Source: an uncultured Muribaculaceae bacterium
Lineage (GTDB): Bacteria > Bacteroidota > Bacteroidia > Bacteroidales > Muribaculaceae
Reading direction: 5' to 3'
Assembly: GCA_944321685.1 (NCBI GenBank)
Contig: CALUMH010000050.1
Span: 1-46,796 of the forward strand
DNA length: 46,796 bases
Shown piece by piece: positions 1 to 7,919 of this stretch; position 1 is the first letter of the stretch, and each line of letters begins with the position of its first letter. The position numbers were made by a program, and so were the translations under genes. Under the pieces are notes generated by a model. The model saw only the letters and a program-made list of their open reading frames with translations, was not told where the DNA came from and made no database searches.

Positions 1-4
1 GAAA

Positions 5-36
5 AGGGCTGATTTCCTCGCTTGGAAGTCAGCCCT
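5..36 (-). terminator. Hairpin terminator after the AlkD-like gene
   Basis: Arms at 5-17 and 24-36 pair over 13 positions with one G-U wobble and a 6-base loop. On the minus strand only three T residues follow, so it is a modest intrinsic terminator. It sits 45 bases after the stop of the minus-strand gene at 82-657 and may also serve a gene to the left of the window. Confidence 0.55.
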
Positions 37-81
37 AATTTCTATTGGACATAAAAAGTTTTACCGGACACTAATAAATTT

Positions 82-657
82 TTATTCTTGAACAAATTCT
101 TCAATTATTTCTTTGCATAATGGTCCGGTCATATTGCAATCACTTGCCATTTCATGTTTTGCAGCATTTATAATTGTCTCATAATTTGTTATGGCATTGA
201 TGCATATAAGGTTTATTGCAAGGCGGAACGCCGTGTAACGCAATATATCGCTATCGTGTGTTGAATATTTTATGATTAATTCTTGTGCATAGTTAAGTCG
301 TTTTAATAATTTGTGGCACAAGTTGTCGGCTATTTCAATGTTTTCAATATTTTCTATCCATTGGCACGCTTCATCGTATTGCATAATTTCAATTGGGAAA
401 AGCATTGGAGCAAGTAGCCTGCTTTCTCGGCAAGTAGAGTTGTTCCATAAAAGTCGGGCTGTTTCAACATTTTTCCCATATTCATTGGCTATATTAACCA
501 ATTGTGGAATATTAAGACCAAAGATAATTTTGTGGCAGTCGCCTGCACTTCTTAATCTATCGGCTATAATTCCGTTACGATAAGTATAAAATTCGTGTTT
601 AAATTTTTTCAGCTCCTCATGTCCGAGTGGAGTATTGAGATTATTGATATTTTCCAT
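82..657 (-). CDS. AlkD-like DNA alkylation repair family protein
   Basis: About 191 residues, all-helical, resembling the HEAT-like repeat family of AlkD DNA glycosylases. The recognisable block starts near residue 45 (FGLNIPQLVNIANEYGKN) and runs through ARLLWNNSTCRESRLLAPML, which matches the family pattern of an FGV.VP.LR.IAKEIGK stretch followed by a WxSxxxEARLLA stretch. Family members recognise alkylated bases without base flipping. Here the segment where AlkD has Trp and Asp reads IEIADNLC, so the Asp may be kept but the Trp is lost; activity is uncertain. A GTG codon at 663 could add two residues, but the ATG at 657 is preferred because a promoter box ends six bases before it. The gene appears monocistronic. 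Confidence 0.6.
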   Translation of the reverse strand: MENINNLNTPLGHEELKKFKHEFYTYRNGIIADRLRSAGDCHKIIFGLNIPQLVNIANEYGKNVETARLLWNNSTCRESRLLAPMLFPIEIMQYDEACQWIENIENIEIADNLCHKLLKRLNYAQELIIKYSTHDSDILRYTAFRLAINLICINAITNYETIINAAKHEMASDCNMTGPLCKEIIEEFVQE

Positions 658-662
658 ATGCA

Positions 663-693
663 CAAAATTACTGCGAATTAACGAAAATACAAA
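663..693 (-). promoter_or_regulatory. Bacteroidetes-type promoter for the AlkD-like gene
   Basis: On the minus strand TTTG (690-693) is followed after 19 bases by TAATTTTG (663-670). This matches the phylum consensus TTTG/TAnnTTTG. The expected start site, about five bases past the box, falls on or next to the ATG at 657, implying a leaderless or nearly leaderless mRNA. Confidence 0.7.
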
Positions 694-894
694 TAAAGTA
701 CAGCCGTTATTATATGTATATAGACATGTTTAATAACCTGTTTATATTTATGTTATTTTATAGGCAAGATATTTTAAACTTATATTTGAGTAGGTTTGAC
801 CATTATACCTTGTTGAAGGAAAGTTATCCTTCACATAAAGAATGTTCAGGAAAATCTACTTAGGCAGAATTCAAATAAACAGGAGAATTCTCGC

Positions 895-902
895 TATATT
901 TG
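895..902 (+). promoter_or_regulatory. Probable -7 promoter box for menA
   Basis: TATATTTG matches TAnnTTTG exactly and lies 15 bases before the menA start. The -33 element is not clear. A small inverted repeat (GAAGGA/TCCTTC) sits about 60 bases further upstream; its role is unknown. Confidence 0.45.
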
Positions 903-917
903 TCCATAAATTAGAAG

Positions 918-1796
918 ATGATGGGGAAAGTAAAAATATGGATTGAGTGTGCGCGTTTACGCACATTACCGATTTCGGTAGCAGGTGTTGTGATGGCTTG
1001 CGGGCTTGCTGTATGGCATGGTAAGTTTTCTTTGGTTCCTGCTATATTTTGTTTCTTATTTGCTGTAACTGCTCAAATTGTTTCAAATTTCGCAAATGAG
1101 TATTATGATTTCAAAAGAGGAACAGATAAGAAAGGCAGGGTAGGACCACGTAGAGGTGTGACAGAAGGCGACATTAAACCACGAACGTTAAAAGTAGTAA
1201 CATATGCTACATTAGCCTTAGCTTGTGCGATAGGTTGTTGTTTAATTCCTTATGGCGGATGGTGGCTTATTGCAGTAGGTGTATTCATTGCTATTTTTGC
1301 TTTGGCTTATAGTGCAGGTCCATATCCGTTATCATATCATGGATTAGGTGATTTGGCTGTTTTATTGTTTTTCGGAATAATCCCTGTAAACTTTACATAT
1401 TATGTTCAGAGTGGAATTTTGTTTCAAACAGATGTATTACTTGCATCGGTTGCGATAGGTTTGATGGGGGTGAATGTGCTTATTGTGAATAATTACAGGG
1501 ATATGGACGACGATAAAGAGGCAGGTAAGCGCACGTCGGTTGTGATTATCGGACGTGAAGCTGCATCTGCTGTGTATTTGGTTAATGGTTTTGTGGCTGT
1601 TGCATTGTTTTATTCTATTTGGCTCAGGGTTCATTATGCGGCATTGATAATTCCTGTTATTTACCTCGTGGTGCATATTTTTGTGTGGCATAAATTGATA
1701 ACCGGTAAAGGCGCAGAATTGAATCCATTATTAGGTATGACATCGATGAATATGTTAATATTCTCGATGTTGCTAATGTTATACATGGTAATTTGA
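918..1796 (+). CDS. menA: 1,4-dihydroxy-2-naphthoate polyprenyltransferase MenA
   Basis: This integral membrane prenyltransferase attaches the polyprenyl side chain to 1,4-dihydroxy-2-naphthoate, giving demethylmenaquinone. The protein has 292 residues, the usual MenA length, and about eight to nine hydrophobic segments. The first Asp-rich motif of the UbiA superfamily is visible as NEYYDFKRGTD near residues 60-70, followed by GPRRGVTEGDI typical of MenA. The second motif is NNYRDMDDDKEAGKRT near residue 190. Menaquinone is the respiratory quinone of anaerobic Bacteroidales. The gene stands alone; no other men genes are near. The start is the first of two adjacent ATGs, 15 bases after a TATATTTG box. 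It converges with the LuxR-type gene, with only 29 bases between the stops and no clear terminator. Confidence 0.93.
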   Translation: MMGKVKIWIECARLRTLPISVAGVVMACGLAVWHGKFSLVPAIFCFLFAVTAQIVSNFANEYYDFKRGTDKKGRVGPRRGVTEGDIKPRTLKVVTYATLALACAIGCCLIPYGGWWLIAVGVFIAIFALAYSAGPYPLSYHGLGDLAVLLFFGIIPVNFTYYVQSGILFQTDVLLASVAIGLMGVNVLIVNNYRDMDDDKEAGKRTSVVIIGREAASAVYLVNGFVAVALFYSIWLRVHYAALIIPVIYLVVHIFVWHKLITGKGAELNPLLGMTSMNMLIFSMLLMLYMVI

Positions 1797-1825
1797 TGGT
1801 ATTTGCAAGAATATTCACTTACTTA

Positions 1826-2365
1826 TCAATGAATAATTCCATTCATCATGGCATATATGCAAAGCCCGGAAACGCTTTTAATACCAAGTTTTGTTGAAAT
1901 ATTTTTACGATGAGATAATACCGTATTGATACTGATGTTAAGCATATCGGCTATTTCTTTGTTGGTGTGTCCTTGGGCCACAAGTTTTAATACTTCGGTT
2001 TCTCGCGAAGAAAGTCCGCTTTGGGTGGAATTATTGCGAGTTAAGTTTTTTATGAGAGCTGAAATAGCTTCCACAATGTGATTTTCATCGGTGGTACTAT
2101 TGATAGCCTGCCATGAAAAATACCGGTTGGCATCGGTGCTGGTGAGGATTATAGTTTTATTTTTTTGAGGAATAAACAAGTCTAAGTGTGAAAGACAATT
2201 ATATTCATCTACTATGATTATTTCAAATTGCTCTATTTTGTCAGCTATGATTTTAATATCACGAGTGATTGAAGCCTTGACATTGAACAATGTGTCAAGG
2301 ATATGTTTAATGCCTATGGCACGCAGAGTGTCGTGTGTTAATATTATTGCAGAAAGTTCAGGCAT
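1826..2365 (-). CDS. LuxR/NarL-type regulator with atypical receiver
   Basis: A 179-residue protein with an N-terminal alpha/beta region that resembles a response-regulator receiver (residues 1-105) and a C-terminal LuxR/GerE helix-turn-helix (about 118-175; LSSRETEVLKLVAQGHTNKE, then INTVLSHRKNISTKLGI). The DNA-binding half is canonical. The receiver half keeps an Asp at the end of the third strand (IIIVDEY), but I cannot find the acidic pair of strand 1 or the conserved Lys of strand 5, so classical phosphorylation is doubtful. It overlaps the upstream RIC-like gene by eight bases, suggesting translational coupling and joint function. No histidine kinase is nearby. Confidence 0.8.
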   Translation of the reverse strand: MPELSAIILTHDTLRAIGIKHILDTLFNVKASITRDIKIIADKIEQFEIIIVDEYNCLSHLDLFIPQKNKTIILTSTDANRYFSWQAINSTTDENHIVEAISALIKNLTRNNSTQSGLSSRETEVLKLVAQGHTNKEIADMLNISINTVLSHRKNISTKLGIKSVSGLCIYAMMNGIIH

Positions 2366-3062
2366 TGGCTTGTTGTGAGCTTAAATAGTGATATATAGGC
2401 ATTAATATTCTGTTGCGTATCCTGTTGTTTTGGCACAAATCTTTTTTCAGGCTTATTATTGCCGAAAGCACTGCCAGGCACAAGTTGGTGTCATATTTTC
2501 CTGTGAGATGGATAACAAACATATTCACCAAGTCGTTGATTTTGTCTTCCATGGCATCGTCAGCGGTCTCGTTCTTAAATTGAGGTGAATGGTAACGCTC
2601 AACGGTATTATTGTTGCAATCGAGCATTAATATATTTGAGAACAACTTATCGGTATCGGATTTGATGCGGTTTAGAAGTTCGGTTTTCACTTCCAAGAAA
2701 AAGTTCAGGAGCAATTCGATGTTAGAATTTTTTCCTTCACTTCGTTTCAGCAATAGATTGAAATGGTTTTCAATATTGGGTAATATGAAATGCATGTAAT
2801 AATCATTGGTGCATTCAAGATAGTTGATGATTAATTTCACATCAAAGTTTTTCAGCAATTCTTCGGGAAAATATTCTTCATTGGCGAATGTATTGAGAAT
2901 AATTATAAAAAAATCGGTATCAAGTTGTTTTCCCGAACAAATTTGTTCCACGGTTTTATCTCCTACACCAAGATATATGTCGAAACGATTCAAAACGGTT
3001 ATTATAGACGGATTATCGAGAATTATGTCGGCTAATTTATGTCTTCGGTCAATCAGTGCCAT
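2358..3062 (-). CDS. RIC/ScdA-like hemerythrin-fold protein with degenerate metal sites
   Basis: A 234-residue helical protein. Residues 5-45 resemble the DUF542 N-terminal domain of RIC/ScdA iron-sulfur repair proteins (ADIILDNPSIITVLNRFDIY..GDKTVEQIC), and residues 85-230 resemble a four-helix hemerythrin (HHE) domain. The homology is judged from pattern only. The Cys-Cys-Gly-Gly motif of RIC is replaced by LGVGD, and the expected His/Glu iron ligands read as other residues (for example LCQNNRIRN where RIC has an H.H.HLEN-type motif). It may therefore be a sensor or partner rather than a di-iron repair enzyme. It starts six bases after the cyclo-ligase stop and overlaps the LuxR-type gene, so both sit at the end of the 5700-1826 operon. 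Confidence 0.6.
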   Translation of the reverse strand: MALIDRRHKLADIILDNPSIITVLNRFDIYLGVGDKTVEQICSGKQLDTDFFIIILNTFANEEYFPEELLKNFDVKLIINYLECTNDYYMHFILPNIENHFNLLLKRSEGKNSNIELLLNFFLEVKTELLNRIKSDTDKLFSNILMLDCNNNTVERYHSPQFKNETADDAMEDKINDLVNMFVIHLTGKYDTNLCLAVLSAIISLKKDLCQNNRIRNRILMPIYHYLSSQQANA

Positions 3063-3068
3063 AATCGA

Positions 3069-3626
3069 TTATTTAACATGAATTGAACAATTTGGAGTAA
3101 ACACATAGTGCATTTTAATGTCATGCCTATCGGCAGGTAATATATCGAGTATCTGAAAGTCGTAACCCACTCCGATGCGTGTTGCCGGTGTCATTGCAAG
3201 CAGTCGATCGTAAAATCCTTTACCACGGCCAAGCCTGTTCCCATAGGGATCAAATGCCATTGCCGGAACTATTATCAAATCAATAAGCTGGGGTGGGATT
3301 GTATTATTTCCTGTGGGTTCTTCAATGCCGAAAGCTCCGGTTTTGAGGCATTGAGAATTGTATGCCAATAGTTCCAAATCGAGACCTTTAACCCTTGGCA
3401 GGAATATCTGTTTATATTCTGCCCAACGCTTGATTGTATTCTTGGTAGGAAATTCATCATCAAGAGAATGGTACATGAGTATATTTTTGCTGAATTTGAA
3501 TTCAGGCAATAATTCCACTTTTGAGAAAACAATTGTTTCCAATGTGGAATTTACTTCAGCCGGGAGCTTTATGTTTTGTTTTAATTCTTTGATAATATGC
3601 CTAACGGCTGTTTTTTCCGTTTTCAT
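3069..3626 (-). CDS. 5-formyltetrahydrofolate cyclo-ligase
   Basis: This cytosolic enzyme (5-FCL/MTHFS family) uses ATP to convert 5-formyltetrahydrofolate to 5,10-methenyltetrahydrofolate, rescuing the stored or inhibitory folate form. At 185 residues it has the normal family length. The diagnostic C-terminal motif is seen at residues 117-141: LIIVPAMAFDPYGNRLGRGK followed by GFYDR. A basic N-terminal helix (KTAVRHIIKELKQNI) and the middle EEPTG element also fit. The start codon lies within the last 26 bases of the protease gene, so the two are probably co-transcribed and coupled. It is often called ygfA or fau in other bacteria. Confidence 0.92.
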   Translation of the reverse strand: MKTEKTAVRHIIKELKQNIKLPAEVNSTLETIVFSKVELLPEFKFSKNILMYHSLDDEFPTKNTIKRWAEYKQIFLPRVKGLDLELLAYNSQCLKTGAFGIEEPTGNNTIPPQLIDLIIVPAMAFDPYGNRLGRGKGFYDRLLAMTPATRIGVGYDFQILDILPADRHDIKMHYVFTPNCSIHVK

Positions 3627-5244
3627 TTTCGGGCAGAATGGGGAATGCAGCTTTATGCTTTTTGAAAGCTTCGATTGCTGCTACTATGTTGTTATCGTCT
3701 TGGTTCAGAATTGGATAAAATGCGTCATCACCAAATATGTACTGCCCGATCAGAGCCTTTAATTGCAAAGTGATTAATTTGCTTGAAATGTTTATGTAAT
3801 ACCATCTTGCTGGAACACCGTTGCGAGAAGCATAATAAACGAAATCGTTCAGTAATGCCTGATCACTTGGAAGAAGTTGCAACATATGCATATAATCTTT
3901 AGAACCTGTTAATTCGGCTCTATTTTTGTCGGCATATTTGTATGCGAATTTCTGTATAAGTCCGGCGTTTGCCACTTTCATATAGTATGAAGATATTCCC
4001 GATGTGTCATTAGGAACAAAGATGTCGGGGATAATGCCTCCGCCACCATATACCTTACGCCCGCTTACGGTAGTAAATATTTGAGTTGTGTCGATGCGTA
4101 TGCTGTCCTGGCTATAAAGCTCTCCGTGGCTGTAGCGGTCGAGCAGTTCTTGATTGTATTTATCTTCGCCATGCTTGTAATCTTTTTGAATGCACCTGCC
4201 CGAAGGTGTATAATAACGGGATATTGTCATTCTTATGGCACTGCTGTCGGGGAGTACGATTTGCCGTTGTACAAGACCTTTGCCGAATGAACGACGACCT
4301 ATAATCAAACCTCGATCGTTATCCTGTATGGCACCGGCGAAAATTTCACTGGCACTTGCCGAAAATTCATCAAGGAGTACTATAATTTCATCGTTTTGGA
4401 AAGACCCGTTTCCGTCACTCCATACTTCTGAATCGTTGCGTTTTTCCCTGCCTTTTGTAAAAACTATGAGCCTGTTTTGTGGCAAGAATTCATTTGCCAT
4501 GAGAATGGCAGTTTCCATATAGCCTCCGGCATTTCCCCTGAGGTCGATGATATATTTATTGGCACCCTCGCTTTTCAGCAGAATCAAAGAACTTAGGAAT
4601 TCATCGTAGGTAGTACGTCCGAATTTATTTACTTTTATGTATCCGGTTTCCTTGTTTACCATATATGCGATATCAACCGATTTTAAAGGCACATCACCCC
4701 TTATGACATCGAAAGAACGCAATTCGGAGTTCCCATCACGTTTAATACCTAATTTTACAATGGTATTTTTCTTGCCCTTTAAATGCTTGTCGCGCACATC
4801 GATTTGGTTCAATCCGGGACCTACAAACGTAGAATCGTCAATGGATATTATGCGGTCTCCGGCCAATAATCCGGCTCTTTCGGATGGACCACCCGGGATG
4901 ACTTGTGTAACACGCATGGTGTCTTCAATTATTGCAAAAGAAATGCCTATGCCGCTGAAACTGCCTTCAAGTTCGTCATTGACGGCCGTTAGGTCTTTTG
5001 CCGGGATATATGTCGTGTGAGGGTCTAGTTCGGTAAGTATTTTTGGAATTGCATTTTCCACTAAATCATTGACAGTAACTGTATCGACATAATCATCGGC
5101 TATGAGGTTAAAGATGGTGTTTAACTTACGGTCATAATCGACTATGTACGGTTTACCCGAGAACAAATCCCCGAGTAGCATACCACCTATTACAGCCAAA
5201 GAAACAGCGAGAGGAATCCATACAAAAGGATCTTTATATTTCAT
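3601..5244 (-). CDS. S41 family C-terminal processing protease
   Basis: A 547-residue periplasmic serine protease of the CtpA/Tsp family, which cuts proteins from exposed C-termini. An N-terminal membrane anchor lies at residues 8-26. A PDZ domain follows at about 95-180 (SGIGISFAIIEDTMRV, GGPSERAGLLAGDRI). The S41 catalytic core contains DLRGNAGGYMETA near 235, the SASASEIFAGA serine segment at 295-305 and the lysine of SFGKG at 322, the Ser-Lys dyad of the family. The C-terminal 150 residues are less conserved. It is the second gene of the minus-strand group starting with the deaminase (18 bases upstream) and overlaps the cyclo-ligase gene by 26 bases. Confidence 0.92.
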   Translation of the reverse strand: MKYKDPFVWIPLAVSLAVIGGMLLGDLFSGKPYIVDYDRKLNTIFNLIADDYVDTVTVNDLVENAIPKILTELDPHTTYIPAKDLTAVNDELEGSFSGIGISFAIIEDTMRVTQVIPGGPSERAGLLAGDRIISIDDSTFVGPGLNQIDVRDKHLKGKKNTIVKLGIKRDGNSELRSFDVIRGDVPLKSVDIAYMVNKETGYIKVNKFGRTTYDEFLSSLILLKSEGANKYIIDLRGNAGGYMETAILMANEFLPQNRLIVFTKGREKRNDSEVWSDGNGSFQNDEIIVLLDEFSASASEIFAGAIQDNDRGLIIGRRSFGKGLVQRQIVLPDSSAIRMTISRYYTPSGRCIQKDYKHGEDKYNQELLDRYSHGELYSQDSIRIDTTQIFTTVSGRKVYGGGGIIPDIFVPNDTSGISSYYMKVANAGLIQKFAYKYADKNRAELTGSKDYMHMLQLLPSDQALLNDFVYYASRNGVPARWYYINISSKLITLQLKALIGQYIFGDDAFYPILNQDDNNIVAAIEAFKKHKAAFPILPENENGKNSR

Positions 5245-5262
5245 ATAAGATTTGCTAATGTG

Positions 5263-5700
5263 TTATTGTAATTGCAGTCTGACGCATTCTATGCCTGCCC
5301 GCTTTAGCAGGTTAAGACCATCGTCGATGCGGTAAGATTTGGAATATACGATGCGTTTTATTCCGGCTTGTATAATCAGTTTTGCACACTCGATGCACGG
5401 GGCATCGGTTATATATAATGTCGCTCCTTCGCTACTGTTATTGCTGCGTGCAACTTTTGTAATTGCATTGGCTTCGGCATGCAAAACGTATGGTTTGGTT
5501 AATCCGTTTTCATCTTCACACACGTTTTCAAATCCCGATGGTGTACCATTAAAACCATCAGAAATAATCATTTTGTCTTTTACTATTAATGCTCCTACTT
5601 TCCTGCGGACACAATAAGAATTTTCAGCCCAAATGCTTGCCATTCTTAAGTATCGCTCATCCAACAGGTGTTGTTTCCCGGATGTAATTTCGTTATTCAT
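5263..5700 (-). CDS. Deoxycytidylate (dCMP)-type deaminase
   Basis: A 145-residue zinc-dependent deaminase of the dCMP/ComEB family, which converts dCMP to dUMP for dTMP synthesis. The zinc and catalytic motifs are present: HAEANAI (residues 74-80, with the general-acid Glu) and PCIECAKLI (101-109). The N-terminal segment VGALIVKDKMIISDGFNGTP matches the family. Substrate specificity within the family is inferred from length and motif spacing. It is the first gene of a run of closely spaced minus-strand genes down to the LuxR-type regulator, and a TACATTTG box sits 39 bases before its ATG. Confidence 0.88.
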   Translation of the reverse strand: MNNEITSGKQHLLDERYLRMASIWAENSYCVRRKVGALIVKDKMIISDGFNGTPSGFENVCEDENGLTKPYVLHAEANAITKVARSNNSSEGATLYITDAPCIECAKLIIQAGIKRIVYSKSYRIDDGLNLLKRAGIECVRLQLQ

Positions 5701-5738
5701 ATTTTTTACACAAACTACACTAACTATAAGTGGAGATG

Positions 5739-5746
5739 CAAATGTA
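5739..5746 (-). promoter_or_regulatory. Probable -7 promoter box for the deaminase operon
   Basis: TACATTTG on the minus strand is an exact TAnnTTTG match, about 39 bases upstream of the deaminase start and just downstream of the preceding terminator. No good TTG is found at -33. Confidence 0.45.
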
Positions 5747-5760
5747 CTAATTTTGAGACT

Positions 5761-5797
5761 ATAAAAAAATAAGGAATTTAAAAAAATTCCTTATTTA
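5761..5797 (-). terminator. Intrinsic terminator after the M3 peptidase gene
   Basis: An 11-bp perfect stem (AATAAGGAATT arms at 5768-5778 and 5785-5795) is followed on the minus strand by a run of seven T residues. It lies 17 bases past the peptidase stop and closes the recJ-to-peptidase group. Confidence 0.8.
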
Positions 5798-5813
5798 TTA
5801 TCGACAAGAGATA

Positions 5814-7913
5814 TTATTTGGTTATCCCATCACGTTTTAATAATGCATCAATTGTTGCTTCTCTTCCACGGAAACGCTTGTAAAGGACTTTTGGATCTTC
5901 GGTTCCGCCTGTTGACAATATGTTGTCTTTAAAAGATTTTGCTGTTTGCGGATTGAAAATACCATCTTCCTCGAATTTAGAGAAAGCGTCGGCTTCAAGT
6001 ACTTCCGACCATTTATAGCTGTAGTATCCTGCTGCATATCCTCCCGAGAAGATGTGTGAAAAAACAGGCGAAATCAAGCACCCTTCAGCAGCATCGAATT
6101 GTTTCACGCTTTTTATGGCATCGGCTTCAAAGGCAAAAACGTCTTCGATAGGATTGGTGATGGTATGGTATGCCATATCCAAATATCCGAAGTTTAATTG
6201 CCTTATGCATAGGTATCCTGCGGCATATTGCGAAGCGGCGATTACTTTGTTTATCAATTCTTGAGGAATAGTTTCTCCTGTTTCATAATGTTTTGCGAAT
6301 GTATCGAGGAATTCACGATGCAATAAGAAATTTTCGTTGAATTGTGAAGGTAGTTCCACATAATCACGATAAACATTGGTTCCGGAAAGTGTGGCATACT
6401 TGGTGTTGGCAAGCAACCCTTGCAGTGCGTGTCCGAATTCATGTAAGAAAGTTTCCACTTCGTCAAATGTTAACAATGAGGGTTTATCGGCTGTTGGCTT
6501 TGTGAAATTCATTGTTATTGAAACGATTGGACGTATGTTATTGCCATTTTCATCGATGCATTGTTCCCTGTAATTAGTCATCCAAGCTCCGCTACGCTTA
6601 GTGGCGCGAGGGAAGAAGTCGGCATACAATGCTCCCATGTAATTTCCTTGATCATCGGTTACGTTATATACTTTGACATCGGGAGTTAGGACTTGTGCGT
6701 CATAATTTTGTGTGAAATGCAATCCGTAAAGACGTGTTGCCAATCCGAAAACGCCCTTAATTACATTGTTTAGCTCGAAATATGGGCGCAACATTTCATC
6801 GTTAAAATTATAAAGACTGTCTTTTTGTTTGTTGGAATAATAACTGTAATCCCATGCTTGCAATTTTATGTTTTTGCCTTCGAGTTCTGATGCAAATTTT
6901 GTAAGCGACTTTAATTCATTATTCATGACGGGTGTGTATGCTTCACGTAACCTGTCAAGCAAATTATATACAGCTTCGGGGTTACCTGCCATTGTGCGTT
7001 TCTGCTTGTATTCGGCATATGTTTTGAACCCCATTAGGTTGGCAAGTTGCATACGTTTCAAGGTGATTTGTTTGATATTTTCGATGTTGTTGTATTCACC
7101 TTCGGTGCACATGCTGTTGTACATCTTATAAAGTTTTTCACGCAAGTCTCTGCGAGCAGAATATTGCAGGAACGGGCGATAACTTGGGGCTTGCGTCGTG
7201 AATAGGTATGCATCAGTTCTACCTTTCTCTTCGGCAGCCAATTTTGCAGCATCAATAAGATTTTGTGGCAGCCCGTCAAGGTCGTTGATTGAAAGCCATA
7301 ATTCGTTTGCATTCATGGCTTTCAATGCATTTTGGCCGAAAGCAAGAGAAAGACTGTCGAGTTCGGAGGTCAATTGCCTGTATTTTTCTCTGTCTTCGCC
7401 TTCAAGGTTGGCACCATTGTTTACGAAACTTTCATAAGTCCTATTCAACAGCATTTCGTCTTCTCCGGTAAGCAAAGTCCTGTCACAGTTGTCATAGACA
7501 TATTTTACTTTGTTCCATAATTGTTCATTAAGTGTGATATTGGCACCATGTTCCGACAAAATCGGAGACATTTTCCTGGAAATTTCCATTAATTCATCAT
7601 CGGCGTTTGACGAACGCATGGCATAAAATACATACAAGGTGCGGTTCAAAGTTTTGCCACTCCGTTCCAATGCTACGATTGTGTTCTCGAATGTTGGTGT
7701 GGAACGTTGGTTTACAATTGCTGCAATTTCTTGATTTTGTTCGTTGATTCCTTCCAATATAGCCGGTTCAAAGTCGGCATTGGTGAAATAATCGAAAGGG
7801 ATGAGTCCGTTTGTGGTCTTGAATTCATGCAAGAATACGTTGTCGGCTTTCATTATGACAGAAAATTGGAATATCAAAATTGATAAGATAAAAAATAATT
7901 TCTTTGAGGTCAT
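5814..7913 (-). CDS. M3 family oligopeptidase (peptidyl-dipeptidase Dcp-like)
   Basis: A 699-residue zinc metallopeptidase. The active-site motif HEFGH lies at 491-495 inside TFLHEFGHALQGLLA, with the downstream Glu expected in the helix that follows. Thimet/Dcp-type features include ADFFPRATKRSGAW near 431-444 and SGGYAAGYYSYKWSEVLEAD near the C-terminus. The first 23 residues form a signal peptide (charged TSKK, then FFILSILIFQFSVI), so it probably acts in the periplasm on short peptides, unlike cytosolic E. coli Dcp. The length matches Dcp. The gene begins six bases after the TPR gene's stop. Confidence 0.9.
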   Translation of the reverse strand: MTSKKLFFILSILIFQFSVIMKADNVFLHEFKTTNGLIPFDYFTNADFEPAILEGINEQNQEIAAIVNQRSTPTFENTIVALERSGKTLNRTLYVFYAMRSSNADDELMEISRKMSPILSEHGANITLNEQLWNKVKYVYDNCDRTLLTGEDEMLLNRTYESFVNNGANLEGEDREKYRQLTSELDSLSLAFGQNALKAMNANELWLSINDLDGLPQNLIDAAKLAAEEKGRTDAYLFTTQAPSYRPFLQYSARRDLREKLYKMYNSMCTEGEYNNIENIKQITLKRMQLANLMGFKTYAEYKQKRTMAGNPEAVYNLLDRLREAYTPVMNNELKSLTKFASELEGKNIKLQAWDYSYYSNKQKDSLYNFNDEMLRPYFELNNVIKGVFGLATRLYGLHFTQNYDAQVLTPDVKVYNVTDDQGNYMGALYADFFPRATKRSGAWMTNYREQCIDENGNNIRPIVSITMNFTKPTADKPSLLTFDEVETFLHEFGHALQGLLANTKYATLSGTNVYRDYVELPSQFNENFLLHREFLDTFAKHYETGETIPQELINKVIAASQYAAGYLCIRQLNFGYLDMAYHTITNPIEDVFAFEADAIKSVKQFDAAEGCLISPVFSHIFSGGYAAGYYSYKWSEVLEADAFSKFEEDGIFNPQTAKSFKDNILSTGGTEDPKVLYKRFRGREATIDALLKRDGITK

Positions 7914-7919
7914 TTGGCT

